A stretch of 64,000 nucleotides of DNA from Anaerococcus porci (lineage in GTDB: Bacteria; Bacillota; Clostridia; Tissierellales; Peptoniphilaceae), in NCBI RefSeq assembly GCF_009696575.1, contig NZ_VULQ01000003.1, positions 173,002-237,001 of the forward strand, written 5' to 3'. The notes below the pieces were generated by a model. The model saw only the letters and a list, made by a program, of their open reading frames with translations. It was not told the DNA's origin and made no database searches. This document shows, in pieces, positions 17,956 through 26,560 of this stretch. The translations under genes and the position numbers were made by a program. How positions within the stretch are numbered: the stretch's first letter is position 1; every line of letters begins with the position of its first letter.

Positions 17956-18116
17956 ACTAATGGGGTTGTTGCTTAATGAATTAATCTTTATCATATAATT
18001 ACAAATCCCTCCACAACAATTTTACTCTATAGTATAAAGCTTTGTTTTTAAGATTCTAGAAGTAACTTGCAATTATATAAAGATATAAATTCGTAATTTT
18101 ACAACACCCCACTAAT
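17956..18116. mobile_element. 149-bp MITE-like element, copy 1, with 6-bp target duplication
   Basis: The element spans 17962-18110, starting GGGGTTGTTGC and ending in its imperfect complement GTAATTTTACAACACCCC. The terminal inverted repeats stay alignable for about 40 bases. ACTAAT occurs directly on both sides (17956-17961 and 18111-18116), an exact target-site duplication. It encodes no protein. A homologous copy of the same length lies at 56294-56442. It would need a transposase supplied from elsewhere. The family is not identified. Confidence 0.82.
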
Positions 18117-18126
18117 AGTTTCACTG

Positions 18127-18990
18127 TCATTTTGTTTCACGTGAAACATTTCTTATATATGAGCTTGCATTAAGTCCTGCTACTTGACCTTCACCGCAGG
18201 CTTTGTTTATTTGGTAAGGCTTACCTGTTATGTCACCACAGGCAAAAAGCCCCCTTATATTTGTCTTCATATCTTTATCCACCAAGATATGTTTTTCATC
18301 CATTTTTACAGATGGTACTAAGTTTTTAGGCTTAGATGATGATTTTATTATAAAAAATCCATCAGCCCTGATTTTACTACCATCACTAAGCTCAAGACTT
18401 TCAGCCTTTATTAGGCCATCAAATTTTAAAGGCCTTTCATCTACAATATTTATATTAGATGAAAGTTTTATATTTTTTTTGTACATATTTATAAAGGTCG
18501 TATTTTTAGCTACTTTATTTATAAATTCTACTTCTTCTATTGACTCTTCATTGTAGCCTATAACTACAACATCACGCCCCTTATATAAAGAAGCATCACA
18601 GGTTGCACAATAAGATATACCCTTTGCAAAAAACTTATCTTCACCTTCTATAACTTTACCCATGTCTATACCTGTAGCTATAATGCAGGCTTTTGATTTT
18701 AGCATTTCATCTCCAAAATCTACTGCAAAGTAGTCTCCCATAGCGTAAACCGCCTTAATTTTTTTATCTTTTATATCTATATCATAGTATTTAATTTGCT
18801 CTAGGAATCTTTGATATAGGTCATCTCCCTTTATATCCTTAAATCCTAGGTAATTTTTTATGGATGGACTTTTTGAAAGAGCTTTGGAATCTTTCCCAAT
18901 GACTAAAACCTTGTTTTTTCTAATTGCAGCATTAAGGGCTGCAGATAATCCTGCAGGCCCTTTACCTACTACTATTAAATCATAATCCAT
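18127..18990 (-). CDS. Thioredoxin-reductase-like flavoprotein lacking NADPH motifs
   Basis: A 287-residue FAD protein of the thioredoxin reductase fold. FAD sites are intact (GKGPAG at 9-14; ACGDITGKPYQ near 250), as is the redox pair CATC (128-131). The usual NADPH signatures are not: the GGGxSAxE loop is replaced by GYNEES (145-150), and the HRRxxxR motif by a NMYKKNIK stretch. This pattern resembles ferredoxin-dependent flavin thioredoxin reductases and deep-branching relatives. It starts 2 bases after trxA, so thioredoxin is its likely partner. A parS site forms its last codons. Confidence 0.82.
   Translation of the reverse strand: MDYDLIVVGKGPAGLSAALNAAIRKNKVLVIGKDSKALSKSPSIKNYLGFKDIKGDDLYQRFLEQIKYYDIDIKDKKIKAVYAMGDYFAVDFGDEMLKSKACIIATGIDMGKVIEGEDKFFAKGISYCATCDASLYKGRDVVVIGYNEESIEEVEFINKVAKNTTFINMYKKNIKLSSNINIVDERPLKFDGLIKAESLELSDGSKIRADGFFIIKSSSKPKNLVPSVKMDEKHILVDKDMKTNIRGLFACGDITGKPYQINKACGEGQVAGLNASSYIRNVSRETK
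18133..18148. other. parS site (ParB binding), in the 3' end of the thioredoxin reductase gene
   Basis: A perfect TGTTTCACGTGAAACA palindrome overlapping the last codons (VSRET) of the flavoprotein gene, 22 bases from the MITE end. Confidence 0.92.
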
Positions 18991-18991
18991 A

Positions 18992-19300
18992 TTATTTAAG
19001 TTTTTCTACTTCTTCAAGTATAACTTCTTTAGCTTGGAAGCCTACTAGGGTGTTTTTTAATGTACCCTTTTTGAAAAGCATCATTGATGGGACTGCATTT
19101 ACATTATATCTTCCAGCAAGTTCTGGACTTCGGTCTACATCTACTGAATATATATCAAAGTCTACTTCAGATTCTAATTCTTCGAGTATTGGTTTTTGCA
19201 TCTTGCATGGTCCACACCATGTAGCTGAAAAATCTACTAAGACTATTCCTTCATTTTCTAGTACATGAGTATCAAACTCTTGAGTATTTAATTCTTTCAT
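18992..19300 (-). CDS. trxA: Thioredoxin
   Basis: A 102-residue thioredoxin with the active site WCGPC at 28-32 and the cis-proline region NAVPSMMLF. It reduces disulfides in the cytoplasm, including ribonucleotide reductase and peroxiredoxins. It lies 2 bases upstream of the flavoprotein that presumably recycles it. Confidence 0.95.
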   Translation of the reverse strand: MKELNTQEFDTHVLENEGIVLVDFSATWCGPCKMQKPILEELESEVDFDIYSVDVDRSPELAGRYNVNAVPSMMLFKKGTLKNTLVGFQAKEVILEEVEKLK

Positions 19301-19335
19301 TTTTATCCTCCATTAATAAAGTTATTATACTTCTA

Positions 19336-19932
19336 TTATTTTTGATCAACAAGACCACGAACATCACTTACAGGTAGTGAAAAAAGTATACCATTTGAAT
19401 CTTGATTAAGCTCTAAGCTATCATAAAGAGCTGATTTAATTTTTTCCGCTATATCTTTTTTTATAAGCATTATTACTATATCTTTTTCTGGTTCTATAAC
19501 CATATTTAAAAATACTGACTTTTTTTGGATACCTGAACCCCTTCCGTGAACAATAGTCGCCCCCCTTGCTCCATGTTTTTGGGATATATCTATAACCCTA
19601 TCGGCATTGGACTTATCCACTATTACATATAAAGCCTCATATTCCATATTTATTTCTCCTTTTTTATCTATTGGTGTTGTAAACATGATAGATGTGTTTT
19701 TCTTGTCAAATTTATCTGATAATTTATCCAGCAAGTCTTTTACTAAAGAGTCATTTACTAAGGCTGATACTATTTCTTTTCTTTCTTTATTAATTCCAAG
19801 GACTTCTAATATGTGATCATTAGCAGAACCCTCTGCTAAAAGACAACTTATATATTTTGCTCCATAAGCTTGAAGCTGTTGCATAAATTTAGATCCTTTA
19901 GATCTATTTGTAATTATTCTTAAATATTTCAT
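19336..19932 (-). CDS. PII-like protein with two tandem PII-type halves
   Basis: A 198-residue protein that reads as two ferredoxin-like PII-type halves. The second half (about 95-198) has HGARGATIVHGRGSG, recalling the T-loop base and GARGGT-like motif of PII nitrogen regulators. The first half is more diverged. Classical PII binds ATP/ADP and 2-oxoglutarate and controls transporters. The gene abuts the DUF1538 membrane protein, so it is probably a dedicated sensor for that protein, as GlnK is for AmtB. Ligand and effect are unknown. Confidence 0.72.
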   Translation of the reverse strand: MKYLRIITNRSKGSKFMQQLQAYGAKYISCLLAEGSANDHILEVLGINKERKEIVSALVNDSLVKDLLDKLSDKFDKKNTSIMFTTPIDKKGEINMEYEALYVIVDKSNADRVIDISQKHGARGATIVHGRGSGIQKKSVFLNMVIEPEKDIVIMLIKKDIAEKIKSALYDSLELNQDSNGILFSLPVSDVRGLVDQK

Positions 19933-21326
19933 TATCCCTCTATGACCTCCTTATAAAAAGATCCCATTATCATTATAGTTATAACTGGCATAAGTGCAAC
20001 AAAAGCTATAACTCCAAATCCATCTGCAACATTTCCTGCAACCCCTTGGCAAAATGCGAGAATAAAGGTTGCAGTCATTGGCCCTGATGCAACTCCACCT
20101 GAGTCAAAGGCAATACCTACAAAAAGTTGTGGTACATTTCTTGAAAGTATTAGGGCAAGTAAGAATCCCGGTCCTATTAGCATCCAAAGCTTAAATCCGT
20201 CTATTTTGATTCTTATCATTGCAAGCATCACTGCAAAGGCAACTCCTATTGATAAAGCCTTCATTATAGATGACCTATGGATTGAACCAGCAGTTACATC
20301 TTCTACTTGCTCTGATAATACAAATACTGCAGGTTCTGCTAAAACAACTAAAAGTCCTAGAACAAAGCCTATTAGTGGAACAAATTTAAAGTCAGCATAA
20401 GCCTCTCCCATAACTCTTGCAAGTTCCATAAAACCTCCTTCTACTGAGGCTAAAAACATTATAAGACCAATATAGGTGTATCCAAGTCCAAGCATTATAT
20501 CTTTTTTATTTTTTAGTTTAAATACTAGCTTATCCATTATAAGAAATACTATAGTTATAGGTAATATTGCAAAGCTTGCTGACTTAAATCCACTTAAAAT
20601 TGCTGAAGTATGGGCTACTTCTTCTATTACAACTGCTGATGGGTCTATAGACATTGTCATCAAAAGTCCTGCAAGTATTGGTCCTGTTGATGCTATTCCT
20701 ACAAGTCCAAAGGAGTTTTCCTCACCCTTACTCTCTCCTTTAAGTTTACTTACTCCAAGACCTAAAGCTATTATAAAAGGAGTTGTCATAGCTCCTGTAG
20801 TTGCACCAGATGCATCAAAGGCTATAGCATGACTTAAATCACTTGATATAAACATAAGAATAAAGATTGCTCCATATATACACATCATAAGACTAGATAG
20901 CTTAATTTCCTTAAATATCCTATAAAGTCCTATTGATATCATCACTCCTACACCTACTGATATTATAGAAACTATTAACATTGATTCAAGTCCTATAGCA
21001 CTGCTTACTTGCTTTGCTAAAATTAATAGGTCTGGTTCTGCAATTGATATTACAAAGCCTATAAATACGCCAAATATTATAACCTTTAATATATTTTCAC
21101 TTTTTGCTATAAAATCTCCCATAAAAGATCCTATTTTTGATATTGATAAATCTACCCCAGTTAAGAATATAGATAAACCTACTATTACACCTAAACAACC
21201 TATAAGGAAGTTTACGATTAATTTATTATCTACTGGTCTAAATATATTCAATACTAACACAAGAATGGCTATGGGACCTACTGCTTTTGCATTTTGTTTT
21301 AATTCTTCTCTAAATATAGTCATCAC
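19932..21326 (-). CDS. DUF1538 membrane protein, putative transporter
   Basis: A 464-residue integral membrane protein with about 12 predicted helices arranged as two related halves. The glycine-rich segments FDASGATTGAMTTPFI in the first half and FDSGGVASGPMTATFI in the second are clear internal repeats and could form paired re-entrant substrate loops. This is the DUF1538 family; no substrate is established to my knowledge. The PII-like gene begins at its stop codon, so the pair is coupled and probably a regulated channel or carrier. Confidence 0.8.
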   Translation of the reverse strand: MMTIFREELKQNAKAVGPIAILVLVLNIFRPVDNKLIVNFLIGCLGVIVGLSIFLTGVDLSISKIGSFMGDFIAKSENILKVIIFGVFIGFVISIAEPDLLILAKQVSSAIGLESMLIVSIISVGVGVMISIGLYRIFKEIKLSSLMMCIYGAIFILMFISSDLSHAIAFDASGATTGAMTTPFIIALGLGVSKLKGESKGEENSFGLVGIASTGPILAGLLMTMSIDPSAVVIEEVAHTSAILSGFKSASFAILPITIVFLIMDKLVFKLKNKKDIMLGLGYTYIGLIMFLASVEGGFMELARVMGEAYADFKFVPLIGFVLGLLVVLAEPAVFVLSEQVEDVTAGSIHRSSIMKALSIGVAFAVMLAMIRIKIDGFKLWMLIGPGFLLALILSRNVPQLFVGIAFDSGGVASGPMTATFILAFCQGVAGNVADGFGVIAFVALMPVITIMIMGSFYKEVIEG

Positions 21327-21386
21327 CCCTTTAAAATGATTATTGTTTAATTTTTATATTATTAATAGCTTATTTTTTATATAATA

Positions 21387-21414
21387 AAAGAGGCAATCAT
21401 TAGACTGTCTCTTT
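21387..21414 (-). terminator. Terminator after pta
   Basis: AAAGAG (21387-21392) pairs with CTCTTT (21409-21414) around a further imperfect inner stem. The minus strand continues TTTTATTATAT. It separates pta from the DUF1538 gene. Confidence 0.65.
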
Positions 21415-21431
21415 ATTTTAACTTATTAACT

Positions 21432-22418
21432 TTAGTCTCTAACTTGGTTAGCAGTTAGGATTGCAAGTTTATAAACATCTTCTTCGTTACATCCTCTTGA
21501 AAGGTCATTTACTGGTTTATTAAGTCCTTGAAGTATTGGACCAAGAGCTTCATAATTTCCTAATCTTTGTCCTATCTTATAACCAATATTTGCAGATTGT
21601 AGATCTGGGAATATAAATACTTTAGCTCTTCCAGCTACATCTGAGTTAGGGATTTTCTTTCTTGCTACTTGTGGTGAGATTGCAGCATCAAATTGCATTT
21701 CCCCATCAACTTTAAGGTCTGGGTCCATTTCCTTAGCAAGTTTTGTAGCTTCTTCTACTCTTCTTGCCAATTCGTGTTTAGCAGAACCTTTTGTTGAGAA
21801 AGATAGCATTGCTACTATTGGTTCTATACCAAATTCAACTGCTGTTTTAGCAGCTTCTACTGCAACTTCAGCAAGTTCATTTGATTGAAGAGTGATATTA
21901 ATAGCTGTATCTGCAAATAATAATTTTTCACCATTTGGTCCAAGCATAATCATTACACCACTTACCCTATTTACACCTTTTTTTGTTTTTATAAGTTGAA
22001 GAGCAGGTCTTACAGTATCTCCTGTTGGGTGAGCAGCACCTGAAACCATACCATCAGCCTTACCTGTTTCTATAAGCATAGTTCCGAAGTAGTTATTGTC
22101 TTTTTTAAGCAAGTAGTCACCATCTTCTCTGGTGTTTTTACCATTTCTTAATTCTACATATCTATCTACTAATTCATCGAGTAAATCAGAGTGTCTAGGA
22201 TCAATTATTTCTATATTTCCTAAGTCCACACCTTCTTCGTTTGCAACTTTTTTAATAGATTCAGGATCTCCAAGTAGTATAGGTTTAATAAGACCATCAT
22301 TGTTGTGTCTTATCGCTGCCCTTAAAACTCTTGAATCATCACCTTCTGGAAAAACTATAGTACGATTTTTCCCTCTAATATTATCAGTTGCAAGCTCCAT
22401 TACTCCATCATTTGCCAT
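21432..22418 (-). CDS. pta: Phosphate acetyltransferase
   Basis: A 328-residue enzyme converting acetyl-CoA and phosphate to acetyl phosphate, the first step of ATP formation via acetate kinase in fermenters. Family hallmarks are IVFPEGDDSRVLRA at about 20-33, ADGMVSGAAHPTGDTVRPALQ near 119 and the C-terminal SANIGYKIGQRLG. Length fits the short single-domain type without the N-terminal regulatory part. No acetate kinase gene is adjacent. Separate transcript between two unrelated genes. Confidence 0.95.
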   Translation of the reverse strand: MANDGVMELATDNIRGKNRTIVFPEGDDSRVLRAAIRHNNDGLIKPILLGDPESIKKVANEEGVDLGNIEIIDPRHSDLLDELVDRYVELRNGKNTREDGDYLLKKDNNYFGTMLIETGKADGMVSGAAHPTGDTVRPALQLIKTKKGVNRVSGVMIMLGPNGEKLLFADTAINITLQSNELAEVAVEAAKTAVEFGIEPIVAMLSFSTKGSAKHELARRVEEATKLAKEMDPDLKVDGEMQFDAAISPQVARKKIPNSDVAGRAKVFIFPDLQSANIGYKIGQRLGNYEALGPILQGLNKPVNDLSRGCNEEDVYKLAILTANQVRD

Positions 22419-22482
22419 AATAGCCTCCTAATTAAAATCGATATTAATACTATTATTATACCCTAAGTGAAAATATTTTCTT

Positions 22483-22953
22483 CTATAGTTTTGCCTTTTC
22501 TAGACATTCATTCTCTCTTTCAGAAAGTTCTATCTCACTTTCTCCATTTATTATCTCTTTAAGATAGGTATTTGAACCTTCTTGGGAATAGAGATTGGTT
22601 AGAATTATTCCATTGTGGTAAGAGTCTAGAAGAGTTAAAGAAAATGAGTTTTTCCCTCTTTGGTTTTCAAAGGCATCAAAATGAACAACTGCCATCTTAT
22701 TTACAGCTCCCATAGATGAGTTTTTAGTATCTGCTGATCTTTGGTCAAGAGATCTTATCTCCTTATTTGACTTATCTATTTGTTTGTTTAATTCTAAGAT
22801 TAATTCTTCTAGGTTTAGATCTGGATTATTTCCCCTAAGAAGATGATCGTATCTTCTTTTTTGCCTTCTTAGCTTATCGTTGTTTGACTTTATCATAGTA
22901 AATTCAACTATAACTATTATAAATAAAATTATTATTGCCATTATTTGTCCCAT
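22483..22953 (-). CDS. DUF4446 family membrane protein
   Basis: A 156-residue protein with one N-terminal transmembrane helix (about 3-21), a coiled-coil stretch (about 25-75) and a C-terminal domain with VVHFDAFENQRGKNSFSLTLLD, matching DUF4446. Function is unknown, but the family commonly sits downstream of parB in Clostridia and relatives. It overlaps the cyclodeaminase-like gene by 13 bases and closes the cinA-parAB operon. Confidence 0.78.
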   Translation of the reverse strand: MGQIMAIIILFIIVIVEFTMIKSNNDKLRRQKRRYDHLLRGNNPDLNLEELILELNKQIDKSNKEIRSLDQRSADTKNSSMGAVNKMAVVHFDAFENQRGKNSFSLTLLDSYHNGIILTNLYSQEGSNTYLKEIINGESEIELSERENECLEKAKL

Positions 22954-23549
22954 AACTTAATCCTCTTTCTGATAATATCCATATTCTTTTCATATAGCTT
23001 ATCACAATATTTAGTAATTGATTTGTAGTCGGTTTTTTTAAAATTGCTATCTTTATCAAAGTATTTTTCATTCATAATAACATTTACAAAAGATGAATGT
23101 ATACATTCCTTTACCAATCTAAGTCCTATCTCCCCATCACTTATAGTTGAAAATTTCCCATTTTCAAGTAGAAAATCACAATCTTGAAGGACTATTATCA
23201 TAAGTTCGATTGTTCTTTTTGGTGCAATATTTGCATCATTGATAAGCTTATCAATATTATCCATTTCATTATTTTTAAAAGCTTTTAAAAGGACATTTAC
23301 CCTATCTACATCTTCTTGCATCAAATCCTTTAGCTCTTGTGAATAAGCTATGAATTTCTTAAAGATTTTTTTCCCCTTTTTATTCAAATTCTCATCTTTA
23401 TAGTCCTTTTTTGCCATCATCAATATTAAATTTATTCCAAGATTTCCACTAAGACTTGCTAGGGCTCCTCCTCCAGGATAGGCTGTAGGCTTTCTTGTAT
23501 TATCTATTAATTCACCTAGCTTAAAATCAATCAACTTCTTCTCTGCCAT
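22941..23549 (-). CDS. Cyclodeaminase/cyclohydrolase family protein (FchA-like)
   Basis: A 202-residue helical protein. PTAYPGGGALASLSGNLG at about 21-38 is the family signature (usually PAPGGGSAAAL), seen in formiminotetrahydrofolate cyclodeaminase and methenyl-THF cyclohydrolase FchA. The bulkier YPGGGAL variant leaves activity uncertain. No other folate gene is nearby; it overlaps parB by 23 bases and DUF4446 by 13, so it is expressed with the segregation genes. Confidence 0.75.
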   Translation of the reverse strand: MAEKKLIDFKLGELIDNTRKPTAYPGGGALASLSGNLGINLILMMAKKDYKDENLNKKGKKIFKKFIAYSQELKDLMQEDVDRVNVLLKAFKNNEMDNIDKLINDANIAPKRTIELMIIVLQDCDFLLENGKFSTISDGEIGLRLVKECIHSSFVNVIMNEKYFDKDSNFKKTDYKSITKYCDKLYEKNMDIIRKRIKLWDK

Positions 23550-24381
23550 TTTTTATACTCCAATAAAGTCTTTCAATATCTTCTATAGAAAAGCAGTCTA
23601 TAGACACTTTGTAGGTATTATTTTGCTTTTTAATCTCAACCTTTGAGTCTAAGAGGTTTATAAATTTTTCCTCAAAGTCTTCAAAAAGTATCTTATCTAG
23701 CTTATCTTCTTTTATGTCTAAATTTTCTTTTCTTTTATTTTTATTCTTTTTTTCTACATTTCTAATATTTGTTTTTTTATTTTTAAAATCATCAAGGCTT
23801 TTACTTCTTTCATTCTTATCTTTTATAGAAAGAAGTGTCCTTGCCTGAGATGAAGTTATATTTCCCTCTTCTAATTCCTTTTTACTATTTTCATCAAGTT
23901 TTAAAAGCCTTAGGGTATTTGCTATATAAGATCTTGATTTTCCGACAGTTTTTCCTATCTCGTCTTGTTTTAGTCCATAATTTTTAATAAGTTCATTATA
24001 GGCATTAGCCTCTTCAAGAGCTGTAAGGTCCTCTCTTTGAACATTTTCTACTATAGAAAGTATATCTATATCTTTATTATCTACATTTTTTATAATAGCA
24101 TCTATTTCTGTATGACCTAGAAGCTTACTTGCCCTAAATCTTCTCTCCCCTGCTATAATTTCATATTTATTGCCATTTTTTCTTAAAACTATTGGATTTA
24201 AAAGACCATATTGTTCTATAGACTGGCTTAGACCCTCAAGAGCTTTTGTATCAAAACTTTTTCTAGGTTGGTCTTCTCTTCTGATGATTTTTTCCATAGG
24301 AATTTTAACTACAGTCTTATTTTTCTTATTATTTTCTGGTATAAGCGAGCCAAGACCCCTACCCAATGTTTTTCTCGTCAT
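23527..24381 (-). CDS. parB: Chromosome partitioning protein ParB (Spo0J)
   Basis: A 284-residue CTP-dependent clamp that loads at parS. The start RKTLGRGLGSLIPE is typical. The CTP-binding ParB/Srx domain (about 22-115) contains GERRFRASK. The helix-turn-helix (about 120-185) has LKQDEIGKTVGKSRSYIANTLRLLKL. A lysine/asparagine-rich linker (about 195-220) leads to the dimerisation tail. It overlaps parA by 23 bases. Five parS or near-parS sites lie in the same arm of the window. Confidence 0.96.
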   Translation of the reverse strand: MTRKTLGRGLGSLIPENNKKNKTVVKIPMEKIIRREDQPRKSFDTKALEGLSQSIEQYGLLNPIVLRKNGNKYEIIAGERRFRASKLLGHTEIDAIIKNVDNKDIDILSIVENVQREDLTALEEANAYNELIKNYGLKQDEIGKTVGKSRSYIANTLRLLKLDENSKKELEEGNITSSQARTLLSIKDKNERSKSLDDFKNKKTNIRNVEKKNKNKRKENLDIKEDKLDKILFEDFEEKFINLLDSKVEIKKQNNTYKVSIDCFSIEDIERLYWSIKNGREEVD

Positions 24382-25288
24382 TTCTTATCACCTGATTTTT
24401 TTCCTCATCTTTTTGAAGTTTTTTATCTTTCTCATCTTTTCTTAATTCTTGATTATAATCTTTACTTTCTTCACTTATCTTTTCCTTAGTCTTTTTCTTG
24501 AAATTTTCCTTTTCTTTGGATTCCTTTTTTATATTTTCTATAAGCTCACTTGCCAGATTAAGATAGGCTCTTGCTCCCTTTGATTTCTCATCATAAACAA
24601 TTACTGACTTCCCATAAGAAGGTGCTTCGGCAAGTTTTATATTTCTAGGAATCATAGTCTTAAAGACCTTGGACTTAAAATATGATTTTACTTCTTCTAC
24701 AACCTCATATGAAAGCTTACACCTTCCATCAAACATACATAAAAGAACCCCTTCAATTTCAAGATCTTCTTTTACAGAACTTTTTATAGACTTATAGGTA
24801 TTCATAAGCTCACTTACCCCTTCTAGGGCATAATATTCTGTTTGAATTGGTATTATTATGGAATCACTTGCTACAAGAGCATTTAAAGATAAAAGTCCAA
24901 GAGATGGTGGGCAGTCTATAATTATAAGATCAAAATCATCTCCTATTTCTTTTATAATAGAACTAAGCATAGTGAGTCTTTCTCTCTCATCTAAAGAAAC
25001 CAATTCCACTTCAAGACCAGAAAGGGCATTTTCACTTGGAATAAGATAAGCACCATCTTCTGTTTTTACTATGTAATTTTCAAATGAATCTTCTTCATAA
25101 AACATCTTGTATATAGACTTCTCTACCTTAGATTTATCAAGACCCAAACCTGTTGTAGTATTTGCCTGAGGGTCAAAATCTATTACCAGAATCTTTTTTC
25201 CTAATTTTGAAAGGGCAGTGGCAAGATTTACCACTGTAGTAGTCTTTCCTACACCACCCTTTTGATTAAATATCGAAATTGTCTTCAT
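24359..25288 (-). CDS. parA: Chromosome partitioning ATPase ParA (Soj) with charged C-terminal tail
   Basis: A 309-residue Walker ATPase. The deviant Walker A KGGVGKTT (about 10-17), IDFDPQANTT and IIIDCPPSLG are all present. The normal fold ends near residue 255. The remaining ~55 residues are almost entirely Lys, Glu, Asp, Asn and Gln, an added tail that ordinary Soj proteins lack. ParA works with ParB in segregation and in controlling DnaA. It overlaps cinA upstream and parB downstream by 23 bases each. Confidence 0.95.
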   Translation of the reverse strand: MKTISIFNQKGGVGKTTTVVNLATALSKLGKKILVIDFDPQANTTTGLGLDKSKVEKSIYKMFYEEDSFENYIVKTEDGAYLIPSENALSGLEVELVSLDERERLTMLSSIIKEIGDDFDLIIIDCPPSLGLLSLNALVASDSIIIPIQTEYYALEGVSELMNTYKSIKSSVKEDLEIEGVLLCMFDGRCKLSYEVVEEVKSYFKSKVFKTMIPRNIKLAEAPSYGKSVIVYDEKSKGARAYLNLASELIENIKKESKEKENFKKKTKEKISEESKDYNQELRKDEKDKKLQKDEEKNQVIRNDEKNIG

Positions 25289-26486
25289 ACATACCTCTCA
25301 TTATTAATATGGAAAGGTCCATGGCCCTATTTTTAGTCCAACGCCTAGCCTTATTCCTACTTGCAGAGAACTTAAATTCTCTAACAAACTTTTTATCCTT
25401 ATATTTTACACCTATAAAAGCTTCTCCTTTGTGAGCATAGCCTGTAGTTATTATACATAATGCTGATTTTGTCCTATCATACAGACCATCGAGCATCTCA
25501 TATGCACATTCCTTGCTGACTGCAGAATATTTTCTTAATGTTTCATATGAAACATTCAAGATTTTTTCTTTAGTCCTATCAGAGTAGGTCACATAGGACT
25601 CTTCTATTACATCACTTGCACCAGCTATATCTATAATAGATGACGCCACCATTCCTCCTGTAATAGACTCAGCACAAGATACTTTCTCTTTTCTCTCTTT
25701 TAATAAATCTATAAGGGTTTCTTCTTTTCTCTTTCCATCATCTGACAATAATAGTGGACCAAAAACTTCCCTTACTTCCTTTTCCTTTTCATCAAGTAAG
25801 ATAAGAGCTTTATCATCACTTTCTGCCTTTGCACTTATTCTTAAAAATCCTCCCTCATCATCAAAATAAGGACTTATGGTTGGATTTGTAGAATGAAGAT
25901 CTATCCTACTTGCCATATCCCATTCTCCCAAAAGTGCAATTCTTAAAGTCTTTGACTTAATAACCGCTTCTTTTTTTATATATTTAAGTAATTTATTTTC
26001 AAACATATATTTCATCTCTTGAGGTGGCCCCGGCATAAGAACTATTTTGCTCTTATTATCACAATCAATAATACAACCTGGTGCTGTACCTATATCATTT
26101 GGAAGAATAATAGCATCTTTAGGAAATTTTGCCTGCTTTATATTCACACTAAGGGCCCTTTCATTTGACTTAAAATATGAGTCAAGTTTCTTTTTACTTT
26201 CCTCATCTATAACTACCTTATCTTCCTTACCACTTGCCCTGATCGCTACTTCTTTACTTATATCATCTTCAGTAGGTCCCAGCCCTCCTGTAATAAAAAT
26301 ATAATCAACTTTACCAATAGCATTTTTAAGTTCTTTTAATAACCTGTCAAAATTATCTCCAACAGTTACCATCTTGTATAAATCTATTCCAAACTCACTT
26401 AATCTTTGTGCTATATACTTTGAATTAGTATCGGTAATATTTCCAAGTAATATTTCTGTTCCAACTGAAAAAATTTGTGCTTTCAT
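25266..26486 (-). CDS. cinA: CinA-family protein (competence/damage-inducible, nicotinamide-nucleotide amidase)
   Basis: A 406-residue two-domain protein from the ATG at 26486. The N-terminal molybdopterin-binding-like domain has AQIFSVGTEILLGNITDTN and ITGGLGPTEDD. The C-terminal amidase domain (from about 250) has CAESITGGMVASSIIDIAGAS with the catalytic serine. CinA recycles nicotinamide mononucleotide and in some species links to competence. An ATG at 26561 would add 25 residues beginning MFHVKH, but that sequence is just a translated parS-like palindrome; GAGG before 26486 marks the true start. Confidence 0.92.
   Translation of the reverse strand: MKAQIFSVGTEILLGNITDTNSKYIAQRLSEFGIDLYKMVTVGDNFDRLLKELKNAIGKVDYIFITGGLGPTEDDISKEVAIRASGKEDKVVIDEESKKKLDSYFKSNERALSVNIKQAKFPKDAIILPNDIGTAPGCIIDCDNKSKIVLMPGPPQEMKYMFENKLLKYIKKEAVIKSKTLRIALLGEWDMASRIDLHSTNPTISPYFDDEGGFLRISAKAESDDKALILLDEKEKEVREVFGPLLLSDDGKRKEETLIDLLKERKEKVSCAESITGGMVASSIIDIAGASDVIEESYVTYSDRTKEKILNVSYETLRKYSAVSKECAYEMLDGLYDRTKSALCIITTGYAHKGEAFIGVKYKDKKFVREFKFSASRNKARRWTKNRAMDLSILIMRGMYEDNFDI
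25539..25554. other. parS-like palindrome (two central mismatches), inside cinA
   Basis: TGTTTCATATGAAACA keeps both parS arms but has CATATG in place of CACGTG at the centre. It is perfectly palindromic and lies close to parAB. ParB binding here is likely weaker, or absent. Confidence 0.55.
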
Positions 26487-26544
26487 AAAACCTCTTTTCT
26501 CTTTAAATAGTATAACAATATCAAGATAAGTTTTCAATATTAAA

Positions 26545-26560
26545 TGTTTCACATGAAACA
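26545..26560. other. parS site (one mismatch), upstream of cinA
   Basis: TGTTTCACATGAAACA differs from the parS consensus at one central base. It lies in the 5' region of cinA and, if read as protein, gives the spurious MFHVKH leader that often appears in automatic annotation near origins. Confidence 0.82.
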
